Positions 17,652 to 27,329 are shown, numbered from the stretch's first letter. The stretch: DNA of 35,463 nucleotides from Vreelandella aquamarina (GCF_900110265.1 NZ_FODB01000044.1:1-35463), one strand, 5' to 3'. The notes: generated from the letters alone by a model not told the origin. Program-made: numbers and translations.

Positions 17652-18626
17652 ATGTCGCATCCGTTTAGCGCGCTTTCGCCTGATCTGGTTATGTCAGCCG
17701 TTGAGTCGATAGGTATTTGGCCTGCTGGCGAACCGTTTGCTCTCAATAGCTATGAGAATCGTGTGCTGATGTTTCGTGATGACGACGGTGGCCGCTGGGT
17801 CGTGAAATTCTATCGGCCAAACCGCTGGTCAAATGAGGCTATTCAGGAAGAGCATGATTTTTTAACCGAGTTAACGCAGGCGGGCGTTTCGGTGGTGGCA
17901 CCGTGGCGCAATGGCCAAGATGTATCGTTGCATGAGTATCAGCAGTTTCGCTTTGCCTTATTCCCACAGTGCATAGGACAAGCGCCCGAGTTAGATAACC
18001 CTGCCCATCTATTTGCCTTAGGTGAGGTGCTGGGTCAACTTCATGAAGTGGCTGCTAAAAAGCCGTTTCAGCATCGTGGAACGCTATTGCTCAGTGAAGG
18101 GGTGACCGAGGCCGAGCAGCGCGTAGTGACAAGCCCTTGGCTTAATAATCATCAAACCCGCGCCTATCAAAACGCAGTCGATAAGATTCGCCGCCAACTT
18201 GAGACAGTACATATCCCTTCTGCAAGCATGATACGTACCCATGGAGACTGCCATTTAGGCAATATACTTGGTCGCGATGAGACATTTACGCTTGTCGATT
18301 TTGATGATTGCCTGATGGCGCCCGCCATCCAAGATATATGGATGCTGCTGCCCATGGAAAATCCGCAGCTATGGCGGGCGCAACTCAGTGAGATGATAGA
18401 AGGCTATGAAGAGACAAGTCCGTTTCCCCATCAGCAAATGTCGCTTATTGAGCCATTGCGTGCTTACCGCTTAATACGTCACGCGGCGTGGCTGGTAACT
18501 CGGTGGGATGATCCTGCCTTTCCTCGGGCATTTCCCTGGCTGGCAGAAAGTGGCTATTGGGATCAGCATATTCGCCAGCTTGAGCAGCAACTACTGCACC
18601 TGGATAAGCCATTATGGTTGGCCTAA
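17652..18626 (+). CDS. srkA: SrkA (YihE) stress-response Ser/Thr protein kinase
   Basis: A 324-residue aminoglycoside-phosphotransferase-fold protein kinase, close in length to E. coli SrkA (328), which counters toxin-driven cell death under stress. Visible features are the nucleotide-binding Lys in VVKFYRP (K52), the catalytic loop THGDCHLGNIL (196-206, base D199) and the metal-binding Asp in LVDFDD (D216). The ATG at 17652 has AAGGAG just upstream; longer frames start inside comF. In enterobacteria the gene precedes dsbA. Here it instead follows comF by 31 bases and ends at a hairpin. Confidence 0.9.
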   Translation: MSHPFSALSPDLVMSAVESIGIWPAGEPFALNSYENRVLMFRDDDGGRWVVKFYRPNRWSNEAIQEEHDFLTELTQAGVSVVAPWRNGQDVSLHEYQQFRFALFPQCIGQAPELDNPAHLFALGEVLGQLHEVAAKKPFQHRGTLLLSEGVTEAEQRVVTSPWLNNHQTRAYQNAVDKIRRQLETVHIPSASMIRTHGDCHLGNILGRDETFTLVDFDDCLMAPAIQDIWMLLPMENPQLWRAQLSEMIEGYEETSPFPHQQMSLIEPLRAYRLIRHAAWLVTRWDDPAFPRAFPWLAESGYWDQHIRQLEQQLLHLDKPLWLA

Positions 18627-18662
18627 TGCATCGGCTGGATTAGTTTTATCTTGTACCTTTAA

Positions 18663-18699
18663 AGGCGACCCTTAGTGAGATGCTCGCGAAGGGCCGCCT
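18663..18699. terminator. Long imperfect hairpin between convergent genes
   Basis: AGGCGaCCCTT pairs with AAGGGcCGCCT around an inner GTGAG/CTCGC stem. In the minus direction it is followed by TTTAAAGG, so it probably ends the secreted-protein gene. It may also stop srkA transcripts. Confidence 0.5.
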
Positions 18700-18715
18700 G
18701 GGTCTTGCAGGTTGA

Positions 18716-19309
18716 CTACTCAGGCTGCTCTATCGGGGCTGGGTTTTCTACGCTTTGGTCAGGGTCTGGACGCTCACCCGGAATAGGGTTGCCGACACCT
18801 TCCCCATTGGCTTGGCGACGGATGGCATTAATGTCAGCCGAGGGATTGTCTTGAGCATCAATACGGACGCTTTGATCTAATGCCAAGACGAAGGGTTGTC
18901 CAGGAGTTAATGAACAGGAGCCGTCGTCGCAGGCAAGACCATACTGGCCATCTTCTGCATAGGCGCTGGCTGAAAAAGTGCCTGAGTAGATGGCGCTTTC
19001 TGAATCGTGGGTTTCAATGCAGGTTGCATCTTGGGTAGTAATACGGACGCGATCACCGTTTAATTGCGCATTGGCTACTAACAAGCAGTATTCAGGCAGT
19101 GAATGGGTGGTGCCGCTTGCTTGTTTTGGATGCAGCAGAATATCGCTGTAACGTTTTTCGCTGCTATCAAACTTCAAAGCTTCAACGACTTCAACGCCTA
19201 CTTTCGCGCCGCTGGGAAGTTCCAGCGCCGACTCTTCTGCGTGCAAAGGTGATACAAAGAAAGGACCCAGCAGGGCAGTTAGCCAAAAGGGCGATGATTT
19301 AAATGACAT
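18716..19309 (-). CDS. Small secreted or periplasmic protein, uncharacterised
   Basis: A 197-residue protein with a signal peptide (1-24, cleavage after LHA). Four cysteines (C75, C97, C127, C132) could form two disulfides in the periplasm; the last pair sits in the hairpin-like CDDGSC. The C-terminal 50 residues are proline- and acid-rich with repeats of the type PxPxE/Q, probably disordered. No family is recognised and no lipobox Cys is visible. It is a lone gene facing srkA. Composition matches neighbouring genes. Confidence 0.7.
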   Translation of the reverse strand: MSFKSSPFWLTALLGPFFVSPLHAEESALELPSGAKVGVEVVEALKFDSSEKRYSDILLHPKQASGTTHSLPEYCLLVANAQLNGDRVRITTQDATCIETHDSESAIYSGTFSASAYAEDGQYGLACDDGSCSLTPGQPFVLALDQSVRIDAQDNPSADINAIRRQANGEGVGNPIPGERPDPDQSVENPAPIEQPE

Positions 19310-19652
19310 GGCATACTCTCAACAGTGGCCCCTGCACTATTAGCAGGAAAATTGTGCTCTTATCATAGCACAGCTCAATTAGTGCCGAAGGGGGGTGCGT
19401 GTCACTCTGCCACAGCCTGCATAGGTGCGTTAAAATAGATTAATCTACTGTTAGTATTGTGCATAAATTGATTGATATATATTTTTTGTACAGGATAAAG
19501 GGTTCAGCTAGCACTCGCAAGGTAAGGCAGCTAAACGGAAGAGACCGTAAGCTACTCAGTGGCTTGCCGATAATGGAAGCTCGCTGGCGCGATAACATTG
19601 CTGCAAGGCGATTAAGTGATAGCGAATAAGCACAGTTTTGATGAGGCCTACA
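19310..19652. other. 343-bp AT-rich gap upstream of folE
   Basis: It holds the promoter region of the secreted-protein gene (left) and of folE (right). A 56-codon GTG-initiated frame at 19459-19629 runs in the folE direction. It has no ribosome binding site and its Arg-rich product is unrecognised, so I do not call it a gene. The segment 19440-19500 is markedly AT-rich. No hairpin or repeat stands out. Confidence 0.4.
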
Positions 19653-20204
19653 ATGACCGACGATCTCGCCCAACACTACCGTCAAATTATTTCCGCGCTC
19701 GGTGAAAACCCTGACCGTGAAGGGCTGCGAGATACACCAAAGCGCGCAGCTAAAGCCATGCAGTTTTTAAATGCTGGTTATCATCAATCATTAGAAGAAA
19801 TAGTGAATGGGGCCGTTTTTGAGTCACAGACCGATGAGATGGTGCTGGTCAAAGATATCGAGCTCTACTCCATGTGTGAGCACCATTTACTGCCTTTTAT
19901 CGGCAAATGCCATATCGCCTATCTGCCGAGTGGCAGGGTGCTGGGCCTTTCCAAATTTGCTCGTATCGTCGATATGTATGCACGTCGAATGCAAATCCAA
20001 GAGAATTTAACGCGTGAAATCGCCGAGGCGGTTCAGCAGGTTACTCAGGCAAGAGGGGTGGCTGTTGTGATTGAGGCCCGCCACCTCTGCATGATGATGC
20101 GCGGTGTGGAAAAGCAAAATTCCAGTATGACCTCATCGGTTATGTTGGGAGGTTTTCGCAGTAGCCAGGCAACGCGCCAAGAATTTTTAACGCTGATCAA
20201 CTGA
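19653..20204 (+). CDS. folE: GTP cyclohydrolase I (FolE)
   Basis: A 183-residue enzyme converting GTP to 7,8-dihydroneopterin triphosphate, the first step of folate synthesis. The zinc ligands are C75 and H78 in CEHHLLPF and C146 in RHLCMMMRG; the substrate-binding end SSVMLGGFR is intact. It is the short bacterial form without the N-terminal extension of E. coli FolE (222). The ATG at 19653 has GAGG eight bases upstream; two earlier in-frame starts lack a site. It appears to be monocistronic, 113 bases before gabD. Confidence 0.95.
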   Translation: MTDDLAQHYRQIISALGENPDREGLRDTPKRAAKAMQFLNAGYHQSLEEIVNGAVFESQTDEMVLVKDIELYSMCEHHLLPFIGKCHIAYLPSGRVLGLSKFARIVDMYARRMQIQENLTREIAEAVQQVTQARGVAVVIEARHLCMMMRGVEKQNSSMTSSVMLGGFRSSQATRQEFLTLIN

Positions 20205-20205
20205 C

Positions 20206-20220
20206 CTGAGTGAAACTCAG
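20206..20220 (+). terminator. Weak hairpin after folE
   Basis: CTGAGT-GAA-ACTCAG forms a six-pair stem right after the folE stop, followed by CAGGTTTCATG. The U-tract is poor, so termination would be partial at best. Confidence 0.3.
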
Positions 20221-20317
20221 CAGGTTTCATGTCAAAGGCTTGGTTAAATGCCTCGTTTCGTCTTAGCATGAACAAGTAAATGAGCCTGCAAGGCCGTCAT
20301 TTGGTCAGGAGTCTGTC

Positions 20318-21778
20318 ATGGAAGCGCTGAAAGAAACACAGCTGTATTGCCCGTTTGCCTATATTGACGGCAGTTGGGTAGCCGCCGACAGCGGTGAGCA
20401 AATCAACGTTTTGAACCCAGCCACTGGTGAGTCGGTTGGTGAGATGCCACGCCTAGGTAAGGCGGAAACCGAACGTGCCATTGGTGCTGCCGATGCGGCG
20501 CTGCCGTCATGGCGGGCGTTAACCGCTCAGGAACGGGCAGACTTATTGCTCAAGTGGCATGACCTAATGCTTGAACACAAGCATGACCTTGCTCTGCTGA
20601 TGACCTATGAGCAGGGCAAGCCAGTAAGAGAAGCAGAAGGTGAAATTGCCTACGCCGCGAGCTTCTTACGCTGGTTTGCTGAAGAAGCTCGCCGTGTTTA
20701 TGGTGAAACCATTCCTGCCGCCAATGCTAATCAGCGTATTGTGGTGACGAAACAGCCGGTAGGCGTTGTTGGCGCGATTACGCCGTGGAATTTTCCCGCT
20801 GCGATGATTACTCGTAAAGCAGGGGCGGCACTGGCTGCTGGCTGTACCATTGTGGTGAAGCCCGCCAGTCAAACGCCTTTTTCCGCCACTGCGCTGGCGT
20901 TACTCGCCGAACGTGCTGGCATTCCCCGTGGGGTTTTCAATGTGGTGCCAGGCAGTGCGTCTGACATCGCGAAAGCGCTTACAGAATCTCCCAAAGTCCG
21001 TAAGATCACCTTCACGGGCTCGACTGAGGTGGGGCGCACTCTGATGGCTCAGGCCGCTGAGCATATCCAGAAAATTTCTTTGGAACTGGGGGGCAATGCG
21101 CCGTTTATCGTTTTTGAAGATGCGGACTTAGACGCGGCTGTTGAAGGTGCCATGGCGGCTAAATTCCGTAACGCCGGGCAAACCTGTGTATGTACTAACC
21201 GCTTTCTGGTGCAATCCAGCGTCATTAACGCGTTTTGTGAAAAACTTGCCGTTGCAATGAACAGTGAGCTAAAGGTGGGGAATGGAACAGAGCCAAATAT
21301 TAATATTGGCCCGCTCATTGACGAGAATGCTGTTAAGAAAGTCAGTGAGCACGTTCAAGATGCCATTGATAACGGTGCGGAGCTGCTTCTGGGTGGACAC
21401 CCGCACCCCTTGGGTGGCAACTATTTCACACCAACGCTGATCAGCTTTGCTACCGATGCAATGAAAGTGGCCCACGAAGAGACGTTTGGCCCGCTGGCAG
21501 CCGTTTTCCCCTTTGATGACGAAGAGACCGCCATTGTGATGGCCAACGACACCCAGTATGGCTTGGCTTCTTACTTCTACTCTCGCGATTTGGCTCGCGT
21601 GTGGCGCGTAGCGGAGGCGTTGGAGTATGGCATGGTGGGCATTAACACCGGGCTTATTTCCAATGCGGCGGCACCCTTTGGCGGGGTGAAAGCGTCGGGT
21701 CTTGGCCGTGAAGGTGGCCATCAAGGCTTAGAAGAGTATCTGGAAACGAAATACCTGTGCATTGATCTTGGCAAGTAA
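20318..21778 (+). CDS. gabD: NAD(P)-dependent succinate-semialdehyde dehydrogenase
   Basis: A 486-residue aldehyde dehydrogenase of the GabD class, oxidising succinate semialdehyde to succinate in the last step of GABA breakdown. Motifs: ITPWNFP (N158), the cofactor loop FTGSTEVGR (232-240), general base E256 in LELGGNAPF and nucleophile C290 in NAGQTCVC. The second Cys two residues later (C292) is common in this class and can give redox control. No gabT aminotransferase lies next to it, so glutarate semialdehyde or another semialdehyde cannot be excluded. A strong bidirectional terminator separates it from purH. Confidence 0.88.
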   Translation: MEALKETQLYCPFAYIDGSWVAADSGEQINVLNPATGESVGEMPRLGKAETERAIGAADAALPSWRALTAQERADLLLKWHDLMLEHKHDLALLMTYEQGKPVREAEGEIAYAASFLRWFAEEARRVYGETIPAANANQRIVVTKQPVGVVGAITPWNFPAAMITRKAGAALAAGCTIVVKPASQTPFSATALALLAERAGIPRGVFNVVPGSASDIAKALTESPKVRKITFTGSTEVGRTLMAQAAEHIQKISLELGGNAPFIVFEDADLDAAVEGAMAAKFRNAGQTCVCTNRFLVQSSVINAFCEKLAVAMNSELKVGNGTEPNINIGPLIDENAVKKVSEHVQDAIDNGAELLLGGHPHPLGGNYFTPTLISFATDAMKVAHEETFGPLAAVFPFDDEETAIVMANDTQYGLASYFYSRDLARVWRVAEALEYGMVGINTGLISNAAAPFGGVKASGLGREGGHQGLEEYLETKYLCIDLGK

Positions 21779-21792
21779 TACGTCCTAGACCG

Positions 21793-21826
21793 AAAAAGCC
21801 CTCACTTGGAGCAAGTGAGGGCTTTT
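21793..21826. terminator. Bidirectional intrinsic terminator gabD/purH
   Basis: A 14-pair stem, AAAAGCCCTCACTT (21794-21807) with AAGTGAGGGCTTTT (21813-21826), has a five-base loop. A and T runs at both ends allow it to act on both convergent genes. Confidence 0.9.
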
Positions 21827-21851
21827 GTTAATGCAGGAGGCTATCCTCTGA

Positions 21852-23432
21852 TTAGTGGCGGAAGTGGCGCATGCCGGTAAATACCATGGCAATGCCTGCT
21901 TCGTTAGCGGCATCAATCACTTCCTGGTCGCGCATGGAGCCGCCAGGCTGGATAACCGCCGTAATGCCCGCTGCTGCGGCGGCATCGATGCCGTCTCGGA
22001 AGGGGAAGAAGGCGTCAGAAGCCATCACTGAACCAGGAACGGAAAGCCCTTCATCTGCCGCTTTAATGCCGGCAATTTTAGCCGAGTAAACCCGGCTCAT
22101 TTGGCCTGCGCCTACGCCAATCGTTTGGCCTGCTTTGGCGTAAACAATCGCATTGGATTTCACGAACTTTGCTACTCGCCATGCAAAGGCAAGGTCGCGG
22201 ATTTCTTCTTCAGACGGAGCGCGTTCGCTTACCACGGTAAGCTCATCTTCAGTGACCATGCCTTGATCACGATCCTGCACCAGCAGGCCGCCATTCACGC
22301 GTTTGAAGTCAAATGCAGGCTGCGCCGTACCGGGCCAATGAGCGCTTACGTCCAGTAGGCGCACGTTCTGCTTCTCGGCCACAATGGCGGCTGCGTCGTC
22401 GCTGACCCCTGGAGCGATAATGACTTCGACAAACTGGCGGTCAATAATCGCGCGTGCAGTCTTGGCATCCAGCGGTACATTGAAGGCGATAATGCCGCCA
22501 AAGGCGCTGGTCGGGTCGGTCGCGAAAGCTTTCTCGTAAGCTTCCAGAGCCGTTGCGCCCACGGCAACGCCGCAAGGGTTGGCGTGCTTGACGATGACAC
22601 AGGCGGTATTCTCAAAGGCTTTTACGCACTCAAACGCCGCGTCAGTGTCAGCCACGTTATTGAAAGAGAGCGGTTTGCCTTGAAGCGTTTTGGCCGTAGC
22701 AACGCTTGGCTCGCTGGCGGCGGGGTCCACATAGAAAGCCGCTTTCTGATGCGGGTTTTCACCGTAACGCATGTCCTGCTTTTTATGCAGCTGCAGGTTG
22801 AAGGTGCGGGCAAAGGTGGCGTCTTCGCTGGCTACCTGACGGCCAAGATAGTCGGCGATGGCGCCGTCGTAACCAGCGGTATGCTCAAACGCTTTAACGG
22901 CTAGATCAAAACGGGTGGCGGCGCTCACTTGGCCAGAGTGGTCATTAAGTTCGCCCAGTACCCGGTCGTAGTCGCTGGCGTTAACCACAATCGTAGTATA
23001 CGCGTGGTTTTTGGCGCAGGCACGTACCATGGTGGGGCCACCGATATCGATATTCTCGATGGCGTCTTCTAGCGTGCAGTCTGGCTTGGCGACCGTGGCG
23101 GCAAAGGGGTAAAGATTCACCACCACCATGTCGATTGGTGAGATGTCATTCTCCGCCATGACAGCGTCGTCCTGGCCGCGGCGTGCCAAAATGCCGCCGT
23201 GAATTTTTGGATGCAGTGTTTTAACGCGTCCATCCATAATCTCTGGAAAACCGGTGTGCTCAGATACTTCCTTAACCGCAATACTGTTCTCTTGCAGTAA
23301 GCGGAAGGTGCCGCCAGTGGATAGCAGCTCGACGCCATGTTCGGCGAGGCCGCGGGCAAACTCTACGATGCCAGTTTTATCGGATACGCTCAGCAGGGCG
23401 CGGCGAACGGGGGTAGCGGTACTATCGGCCAT
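21852..23432 (-). CDS. purH: PurH, AICAR transformylase/IMP cyclohydrolase
   Basis: A 526-residue bifunctional enzyme for the last two steps of IMP synthesis. The N-terminal MGS-like IMP cyclohydrolase domain (about 1-200) starts [16 protein letters not shown]. The C-terminal AICAR formyltransferase domain contains the active-site KHANPCG (about 279-285) and ends GMRHFRH. Length and motifs are standard. The ATG has only a weak ribosome binding site. It follows fis after 48 bases that include a terminator-like hairpin, so it may depend on read-through or on a promoter within fis. No purD follows within the window; the next gene, gabD, is convergent. Confidence 0.96.
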   Translation of the reverse strand: MADSTATPVRRALLSVSDKTGIVEFARGLAEHGVELLSTGGTFRLLQENSIAVKEVSEHTGFPEIMDGRVKTLHPKIHGGILARRGQDDAVMAENDISPIDMVVVNLYPFAATVAKPDCTLEDAIENIDIGGPTMVRACAKNHAYTTIVVNASDYDRVLGELNDHSGQVSAATRFDLAVKAFEHTAGYDGAIADYLGRQVASEDATFARTFNLQLHKKQDMRYGENPHQKAAFYVDPAASEPSVATAKTLQGKPLSFNNVADTDAAFECVKAFENTACVIVKHANPCGVAVGATALEAYEKAFATDPTSAFGGIIAFNVPLDAKTARAIIDRQFVEVIIAPGVSDDAAAIVAEKQNVRLLDVSAHWPGTAQPAFDFKRVNGGLLVQDRDQGMVTEDELTVVSERAPSEEEIRDLAFAWRVAKFVKSNAIVYAKAGQTIGVGAGQMSRVYSAKIAGIKAADEGLSVPGSVMASDAFFPFRDGIDAAAAAGITAVIQPGGSMRDQEVIDAANEAGIAMVFTGMRHFRH

Positions 23433-23472
23433 AAGGGTGCTCGTCGTGTGCAGGTCGGAGTTTAAAACAACA

Positions 23473-23491
23473 ACGCCCCTTTAAGGGGCGT
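23473..23491 (-). terminator. Hairpin spanning the fis stop codon
   Basis: ACGCCCCTT and AAGGGGCGT pair over one central base. On the minus strand the stem includes the last fis codons and stop and runs into GTTGTTGTTTTAAA. It resembles an intrinsic terminator or attenuator between fis and purH and may also protect the fis mRNA 3' end. Confidence 0.6.
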
Positions 23492-23804
23492 CACTTTCAA
23501 TTAATCCATACAGCTTAAGCTTTTTGCGCAGCGTGCCACGGTTTAAACCAAGCACATCCGCCGCGCGCGTTTGGTTGCCATCGGTGTGCTCCATCACGCA
23601 TGCCAACAGAGGAGCTTCCACCTCTGCCATCACCATGGCATACAAATCGGTAGTTTGGCTGCCATCGAGATGTTCGAAGTAGCGGCGCATTGCCATCTCA
23701 ACCGCTTCTCTTAGCGGCTGTGGCTGGGCACTGTCGGAAGGGTCTGCTAGCGTGCCAGAGAGATGGGAGGAGCGTTCGCTGGAGAGCAGGTTGCGTTCAG
23801 TCAT
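23481..23804 (-). CDS. fis: DNA-binding protein Fis
   Basis: A 107-residue nucleoid-associated protein and transcription factor that bends DNA and activates stable-RNA promoters. The C-terminal helix-turn-helix, GNQTRAADVLGLNRGTLRKKLK, is highly conserved. The N-terminal 30 residues are variable and the middle helices form the dimer core. It overlaps the end of dusB by 4 bases, the same dusB-fis arrangement as in enterobacteria, so translation is coupled. Regulation probably comes from the dusB promoter region. Confidence 0.95.
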   Translation of the reverse strand: MTERNLLSSERSSHLSGTLADPSDSAQPQPLREAVEMAMRRYFEHLDGSQTTDLYAMVMAEVEAPLLACVMEHTDGNQTRAADVLGLNRGTLRKKLKLYGLIESDAP

Positions 23805-24841
23805 GCCGCATGGCTTCCTTTGGCTAGCAGACGCTGAGCGGCGTCGTGGGTCATGGCGTTATTAATCCAGTCAAACTGCGCTTCAGTCGAGGCAAGGGCA
23901 TTAAACTGCTGCTTGAGTGCTCGCTGTTCAGCGTCTGAAAAGCGCTGGTCGTCATTGAGATACCAGCCGACATGTTTGCGTGCGATGCGTACGCCCATGG
24001 TGTCGCCATAGAACGCATGCAGTGCCTGCAGATGCTCAAGTAGTATCTGGCAGCGCTCTGTCAAACTGGGTGGTGCTAACCGTTCACCATGAGTTAAGTA
24101 GTGGGTGATCTGTTGAAAAATCCACGGATTTCCCTGAGCGCCTCGGCCTATCATTACGGCATCTGCGCCGGTATAGCGCAACACATAGGCAGCCTTTTCG
24201 GGCGACGTGATATCGCCGTTGGCAATCACCGGGATAGCAAGGTGTGACTTAATCTCAGCAATCGTGTCGTATTCAGCCTCACCAGTATAGCGCTGTTCCC
24301 GGTGACGGCCATGGACAGCCAAAGCCTGAATGCCTGCAGACTCTGCCAGTTTGGCAATGCGCAGTGCATTGTTCGACGCAGCGCACCAGCCGGTGCGTAT
24401 CTTGAGCGTGACGGGAATATCCACTGAGCTCACTACGGCATCTAAAATCTCAGCAACTAGCGCTTCATCGCGCATTAGGGCAGAGCCCGCCGCCTTGTTG
24501 CAGACCTTTTTCGCTGGGCAGCCCATGTTGATGTCGATGATTTGCGCGCCAAGCTCAGCATTAAGTCGGGCGGCCTGGGCCAGCATCTCGGCATCGCCAC
24601 CGGCAATTTGCACTACCCGGGGGGCGGGCTCGCCTTGATGATCCATGCGTAGCTGAGATTTACGGGTATGCCATAGTGAAGGGTCAGCGGTGACCATTTC
24701 ACCCACCACCCAGCCAGCCCCTAGCCGACGGCAGAGCTGGCGAAACGGGCGGTCGGTGACGCCCGCCATGGGGGCCAGCATTACCGGGTTAGGCAGTTGG
24801 TAAGGCCCAATCGCAGGTGGCGAAGTAATCATCAAGGTCAT
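23801..24841 (-). CDS. dusB: DusB, tRNA-dihydrouridine synthase B
   Basis: An FMN-dependent enzyme reducing uridine to dihydrouridine in the tRNA D-loop. The TIM-barrel start NPVMLAPMAGVTDRPFR, the catalytic Cys in DINMGCPAKKV, TLKIRTGW, the FMN-site GDITSPEKA and IGRGAQGNPWIF are all present. The open frame extends to 24931, but the first 30 residues look non-native; I take the ATG at 24841 (346 residues), with another ATG at 24832 possible. Neither has a clear ribosome binding site. It heads the dusB-fis pair and lies 98 bases after prmA. Confidence 0.92.
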   Translation of the reverse strand: MTLMITSPPAIGPYQLPNPVMLAPMAGVTDRPFRQLCRRLGAGWVVGEMVTADPSLWHTRKSQLRMDHQGEPAPRVVQIAGGDAEMLAQAARLNAELGAQIIDINMGCPAKKVCNKAAGSALMRDEALVAEILDAVVSSVDIPVTLKIRTGWCAASNNALRIAKLAESAGIQALAVHGRHREQRYTGEAEYDTIAEIKSHLAIPVIANGDITSPEKAAYVLRYTGADAVMIGRGAQGNPWIFQQITHYLTHGERLAPPSLTERCQILLEHLQALHAFYGDTMGVRIARKHVGWYLNDDQRFSDAEQRALKQQFNALASTEAQFDWINNAMTHDAAQRLLAKGSHAA

Positions 24842-24891
24842 TGCGGTGCACTTTGGTAGGCATGAAATCGACGAGTAGGACGTTTCAAGGG

Positions 24892-24906
24892 GGCGTATGA
24901 TACGCC
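24892..24906. promoter_or_regulatory. 15-bp palindrome upstream of dusB-fis
   Basis: GGCGTAT-G-ATACGCC is a perfect dyad in the 98-base prmA-dusB gap, about 50 bases before the dusB start. It could be an operator or a short mRNA hairpin; it lacks a U-tract. Its position suits control of dusB-fis. Confidence 0.35.
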
Positions 24907-24939
24907 TACTCGGCAAGGGATTGAAGGCCAATTCCGATT

Positions 24940-25851
24940 TTATGCGGGGCGGCGGCCTGTCAACCGCACCCAGCCTTCGCGCACGGTGGGTTCATCCATA
25001 TAAAGCCCTTGGGCTTCGTAGGCTTCCAGCACGTCTGAGGCTTGATTGGCCAGTATGCCGGATAGTGCAATGTGACCACCGGGCGCTACGTGGCTAGCAA
25101 TCATGCTAGAAAGCTCGACCAGCGGTCCCGCTAGAATATTGGCCGTGACGATGGGGTAGGAGCCGCCTTTGAGTTGTTCTGGGTAGTAGAGCGCGAGCTG
25201 CGCCGCGCCAATAGCATTACGCTCCGCGTTTTCGCGGCTGGCTTGTAGCGCTTGTGGGTCAATATCCGTGCCGTCTGCATGGGTCGCGCCTAACTTCAGC
25301 GCCGCAATGGCGAGGATGCCTGACCCACAGCCTACATCCAGTACGGCTTTGCCCTGCAGTTCATTACGCACGGCTAAACTATCCAGCCACTCAAGGCATA
25401 GCGCGGTGGTCGGATGTGTGCCTGTACCAAACGCGAGGCCCGGATCAAGGATTAAATTGACCGCGCCAGCTTCGGGCGGCTCATGCCAACTAGGCACAAT
25501 CCATAACCGTTCACCCATGCGAAGAGGGGTGAAATCATCCATCCACTCTCGCTCCCAGTCACGGTCCGCCAGCAGCTCGTATTCAATGGTCGGGCACGGC
25601 TCACCGGGCACTTGCTCAGCCCAGGCGGCTTCAATACGGCTTATCATGTCGTTGATGCCGTCGAGATCATCATAGAGGCCCGTCAAAATGGTGTCTTGCC
25701 ATAGTGGGGTTGTGCCGCGCTCGGGCTCAAAGACGGGATCGTCGTGGGCGTCCTGTAGGCCAATGGCCGTCGCGCCCTCCTCGAGCAGCAGCTCTTCGAG
25801 GAGGTCGGCTTGTTCGGGGGCGACGTGTGCTTTTAATTGCAGCCAGGGCAT
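24940..25851 (-). CDS. prmA: PrmA, ribosomal protein L11 methyltransferase
   Basis: A 303-residue S-adenosylmethionine-dependent enzyme that trimethylates ribosomal protein L11. The N-terminal L11-binding domain starts MPWLQLKAH. A linker leads to the catalytic domain with DPGLAFGTGTHPTT (136-149), the cofactor motif LDVGCGSG (171-178) and NILAGPL. The frame is open further upstream, but the ATG at 25851 has GGAG about nine bases away and gives the normal PrmA N-terminus. It follows accC after 137 bases, with a terminator hairpin between them. Confidence 0.95.
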   Translation of the reverse strand: MPWLQLKAHVAPEQADLLEELLLEEGATAIGLQDAHDDPVFEPERGTTPLWQDTILTGLYDDLDGINDMISRIEAAWAEQVPGEPCPTIEYELLADRDWEREWMDDFTPLRMGERLWIVPSWHEPPEAGAVNLILDPGLAFGTGTHPTTALCLEWLDSLAVRNELQGKAVLDVGCGSGILAIAALKLGATHADGTDIDPQALQASRENAERNAIGAAQLALYYPEQLKGGSYPIVTANILAGPLVELSSMIASHVAPGGHIALSGILANQASDVLEAYEAQGLYMDEPTVREGWVRLTGRRPA

Positions 25852-25914
25852 CGGGGGTCTCCACGGCGTTTTAGAGGATAAAGGAACAAGCGAAATTGCG
25901 ATATAACTAGGACA

Positions 25915-25946
25915 AAACAGCAGCGGGGTGGCGATGGCCACCCCGC
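25915..25946 (-). terminator. Hairpin after accC
   Basis: A perfect ten-pair GC-rich stem, GCGGGGTGGC (25923-25932) with GCCACCCCGC (25937-25946) and a four-base loop, lies about 42 bases after the accC stop. In the minus direction it is followed by TGCTGTTTTG. It probably ends or attenuates accBC transcription before prmA. Confidence 0.65.
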
Positions 25947-25988
25947 AGAAACACCCGCCAAGCGGCAGGCGTAGTAGCAACCTATGGC

Positions 25989-27329
25989 TTAGCTGCTTAG
26001 TTTCTTTTCCAGGTAGTGAATATTGACACCACCCTGGCGGAAGTAGCTATCCCGCACCAGATCTTTCTGAAGGTCGATATTGGTCTTGATGCCTTCGACC
26101 AGCAGCTCATCGAGCGCGTTGCGCATGCGCGTTAAAGCGATCTCGCGGTCAGCGCCCCAGGTAATCAATTTACCAATCAGGGAGTCGTAGTGCGGCGGAA
26201 CGGTATAGCCGGTGTAAAGGTGGGAGTCCATTCGAACGCCTAGGCCACCGGGTGCGTGGAACAGTGTGACTTTGCCAGGAGAGGGCATAAAGGTACGCGA
26301 ATCTTCGGCATTGATACGGCACTCAAAGGAGTGACCGTTCAGCTTTACATCTTCCTGGCGAATTGAGAGCGGCATGCCTGAAGCAATACGCAGCTGCTCT
26401 TTAACGATATCCACGCCCGTGACCATTTCTGTCACCGGGTGCTCTACCTGTACGCGGGTGTTCATTTCGATGAAGAAGAACTCACCGTCTTCGTATAGGA
26501 ACTCGAACGTACCCGCACCGCGGTAGTTAATCTCGATGCACGCCTGGCGGCAGGCTTCGAGCACTTTAGCACGGGCTTCTGGATCAATACCTGGGGCCGG
26601 TGCTTCTTCGAGTACTTTCTGGTGGCGGCGCTGTAGCGAGCAGTCGCGGTCATACAGGTGAATAGCATTGCCCTGGCCATCAGCCAGCACCTGAACTTCC
26701 ACATGGCGAGGCTTCTCGAGAAACTTCTCCATATAAACCGTGCCATCGCCAAAAGCGGAATGGGCTTCGGTGCGGGTAACGGTAATGGCGGAGAGTAGGT
26801 GGCCTTCGGTATGCACAACACGCATGCCGCGTCCACCACCACCGGCAGCCGCCTTAATGATGACTGGGTAGCCAATGCGACGTGCAGTGGCCAGGTTAGT
26901 GGCGTCATCATCACCTAGCGGGCCGTCGGAACCGGGTACTGTCGGTACGCCAGCGGCCTTCATGGCTTCAATCGCGCTGACTTTATCGCCCATCAGGCGA
27001 ATGGTTTCAGCGCGTGGGCCAATAAAAGTGAAGCCCGAACGCTCCACCTGCTCGGCAAAGTTGGCGTTCTCAGATAGGAAGCCATAGCCGGGATGAATGG
27101 CGCTAGAGTCAGTCACTTCAGCCGCGCTGATCAGCGCAGGGATGTTTAAGTACGATTGCGCCGAAGAGGCAGGGCCAATGCAGACGGCTTCATCGGCAAG
27201 ACGAACGTGCATCAGTTCGCGGTCTGCTTTGGAGTGAACCGCAACGGTTTTAATCCCTAGCTCTTTACATGCGCGTAAGATACGAAGGGCTATCTCGCCG
27301 CGGTTCGCGATAAGTACCTTGTCCAGCAT
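25989..27329 (-). CDS. accC: AccC, biotin carboxylase subunit of acetyl-CoA carboxylase
   Basis: A 446-residue ATP-grasp enzyme that carboxylates the biotin on AccB with bicarbonate and ATP, the committed step toward fatty acids. It shows [16 protein letters not shown], the glycine-rich ATP loop GGGGRGMR (163-170), the substrate region [17 protein letters not shown] and the C-terminal LITWGADR. The ATG at 27329 was preferred to a GTG four codons upstream because GGTGGA is correctly placed for it and it gives the family N-terminus. It follows accB by 30 bases. Confidence 0.97.
   Translation of the reverse strand: MLDKVLIANRGEIALRILRACKELGIKTVAVHSKADRELMHVRLADEAVCIGPASSAQSYLNIPALISAAEVTDSSAIHPGYGFLSENANFAEQVERSGFTFIGPRAETIRLMGDKVSAIEAMKAAGVPTVPGSDGPLGDDDATNLATARRIGYPVIIKAAAGGGGRGMRVVHTEGHLLSAITVTRTEAHSAFGDGTVYMEKFLEKPRHVEVQVLADGQGNAIHLYDRDCSLQRRHQKVLEEAPAPGIDPEARAKVLEACRQACIEINYRGAGTFEFLYEDGEFFFIEMNTRVQVEHPVTEMVTGVDIVKEQLRIASGMPLSIRQEDVKLNGHSFECRINAEDSRTFMPSPGKVTLFHAPGGLGVRMDSHLYTGYTVPPHYDSLIGKLITWGADREIALTRMRNALDELLVEGIKTNIDLQKDLVRDSYFRQGGVNIHYLEKKLSS

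Noticed and set aside
19459..19629. A 56-codon GTG frame before folE.
   Set aside because: No ribosome binding site, AT-rich start and unrecognised Arg-rich product; most likely chance.
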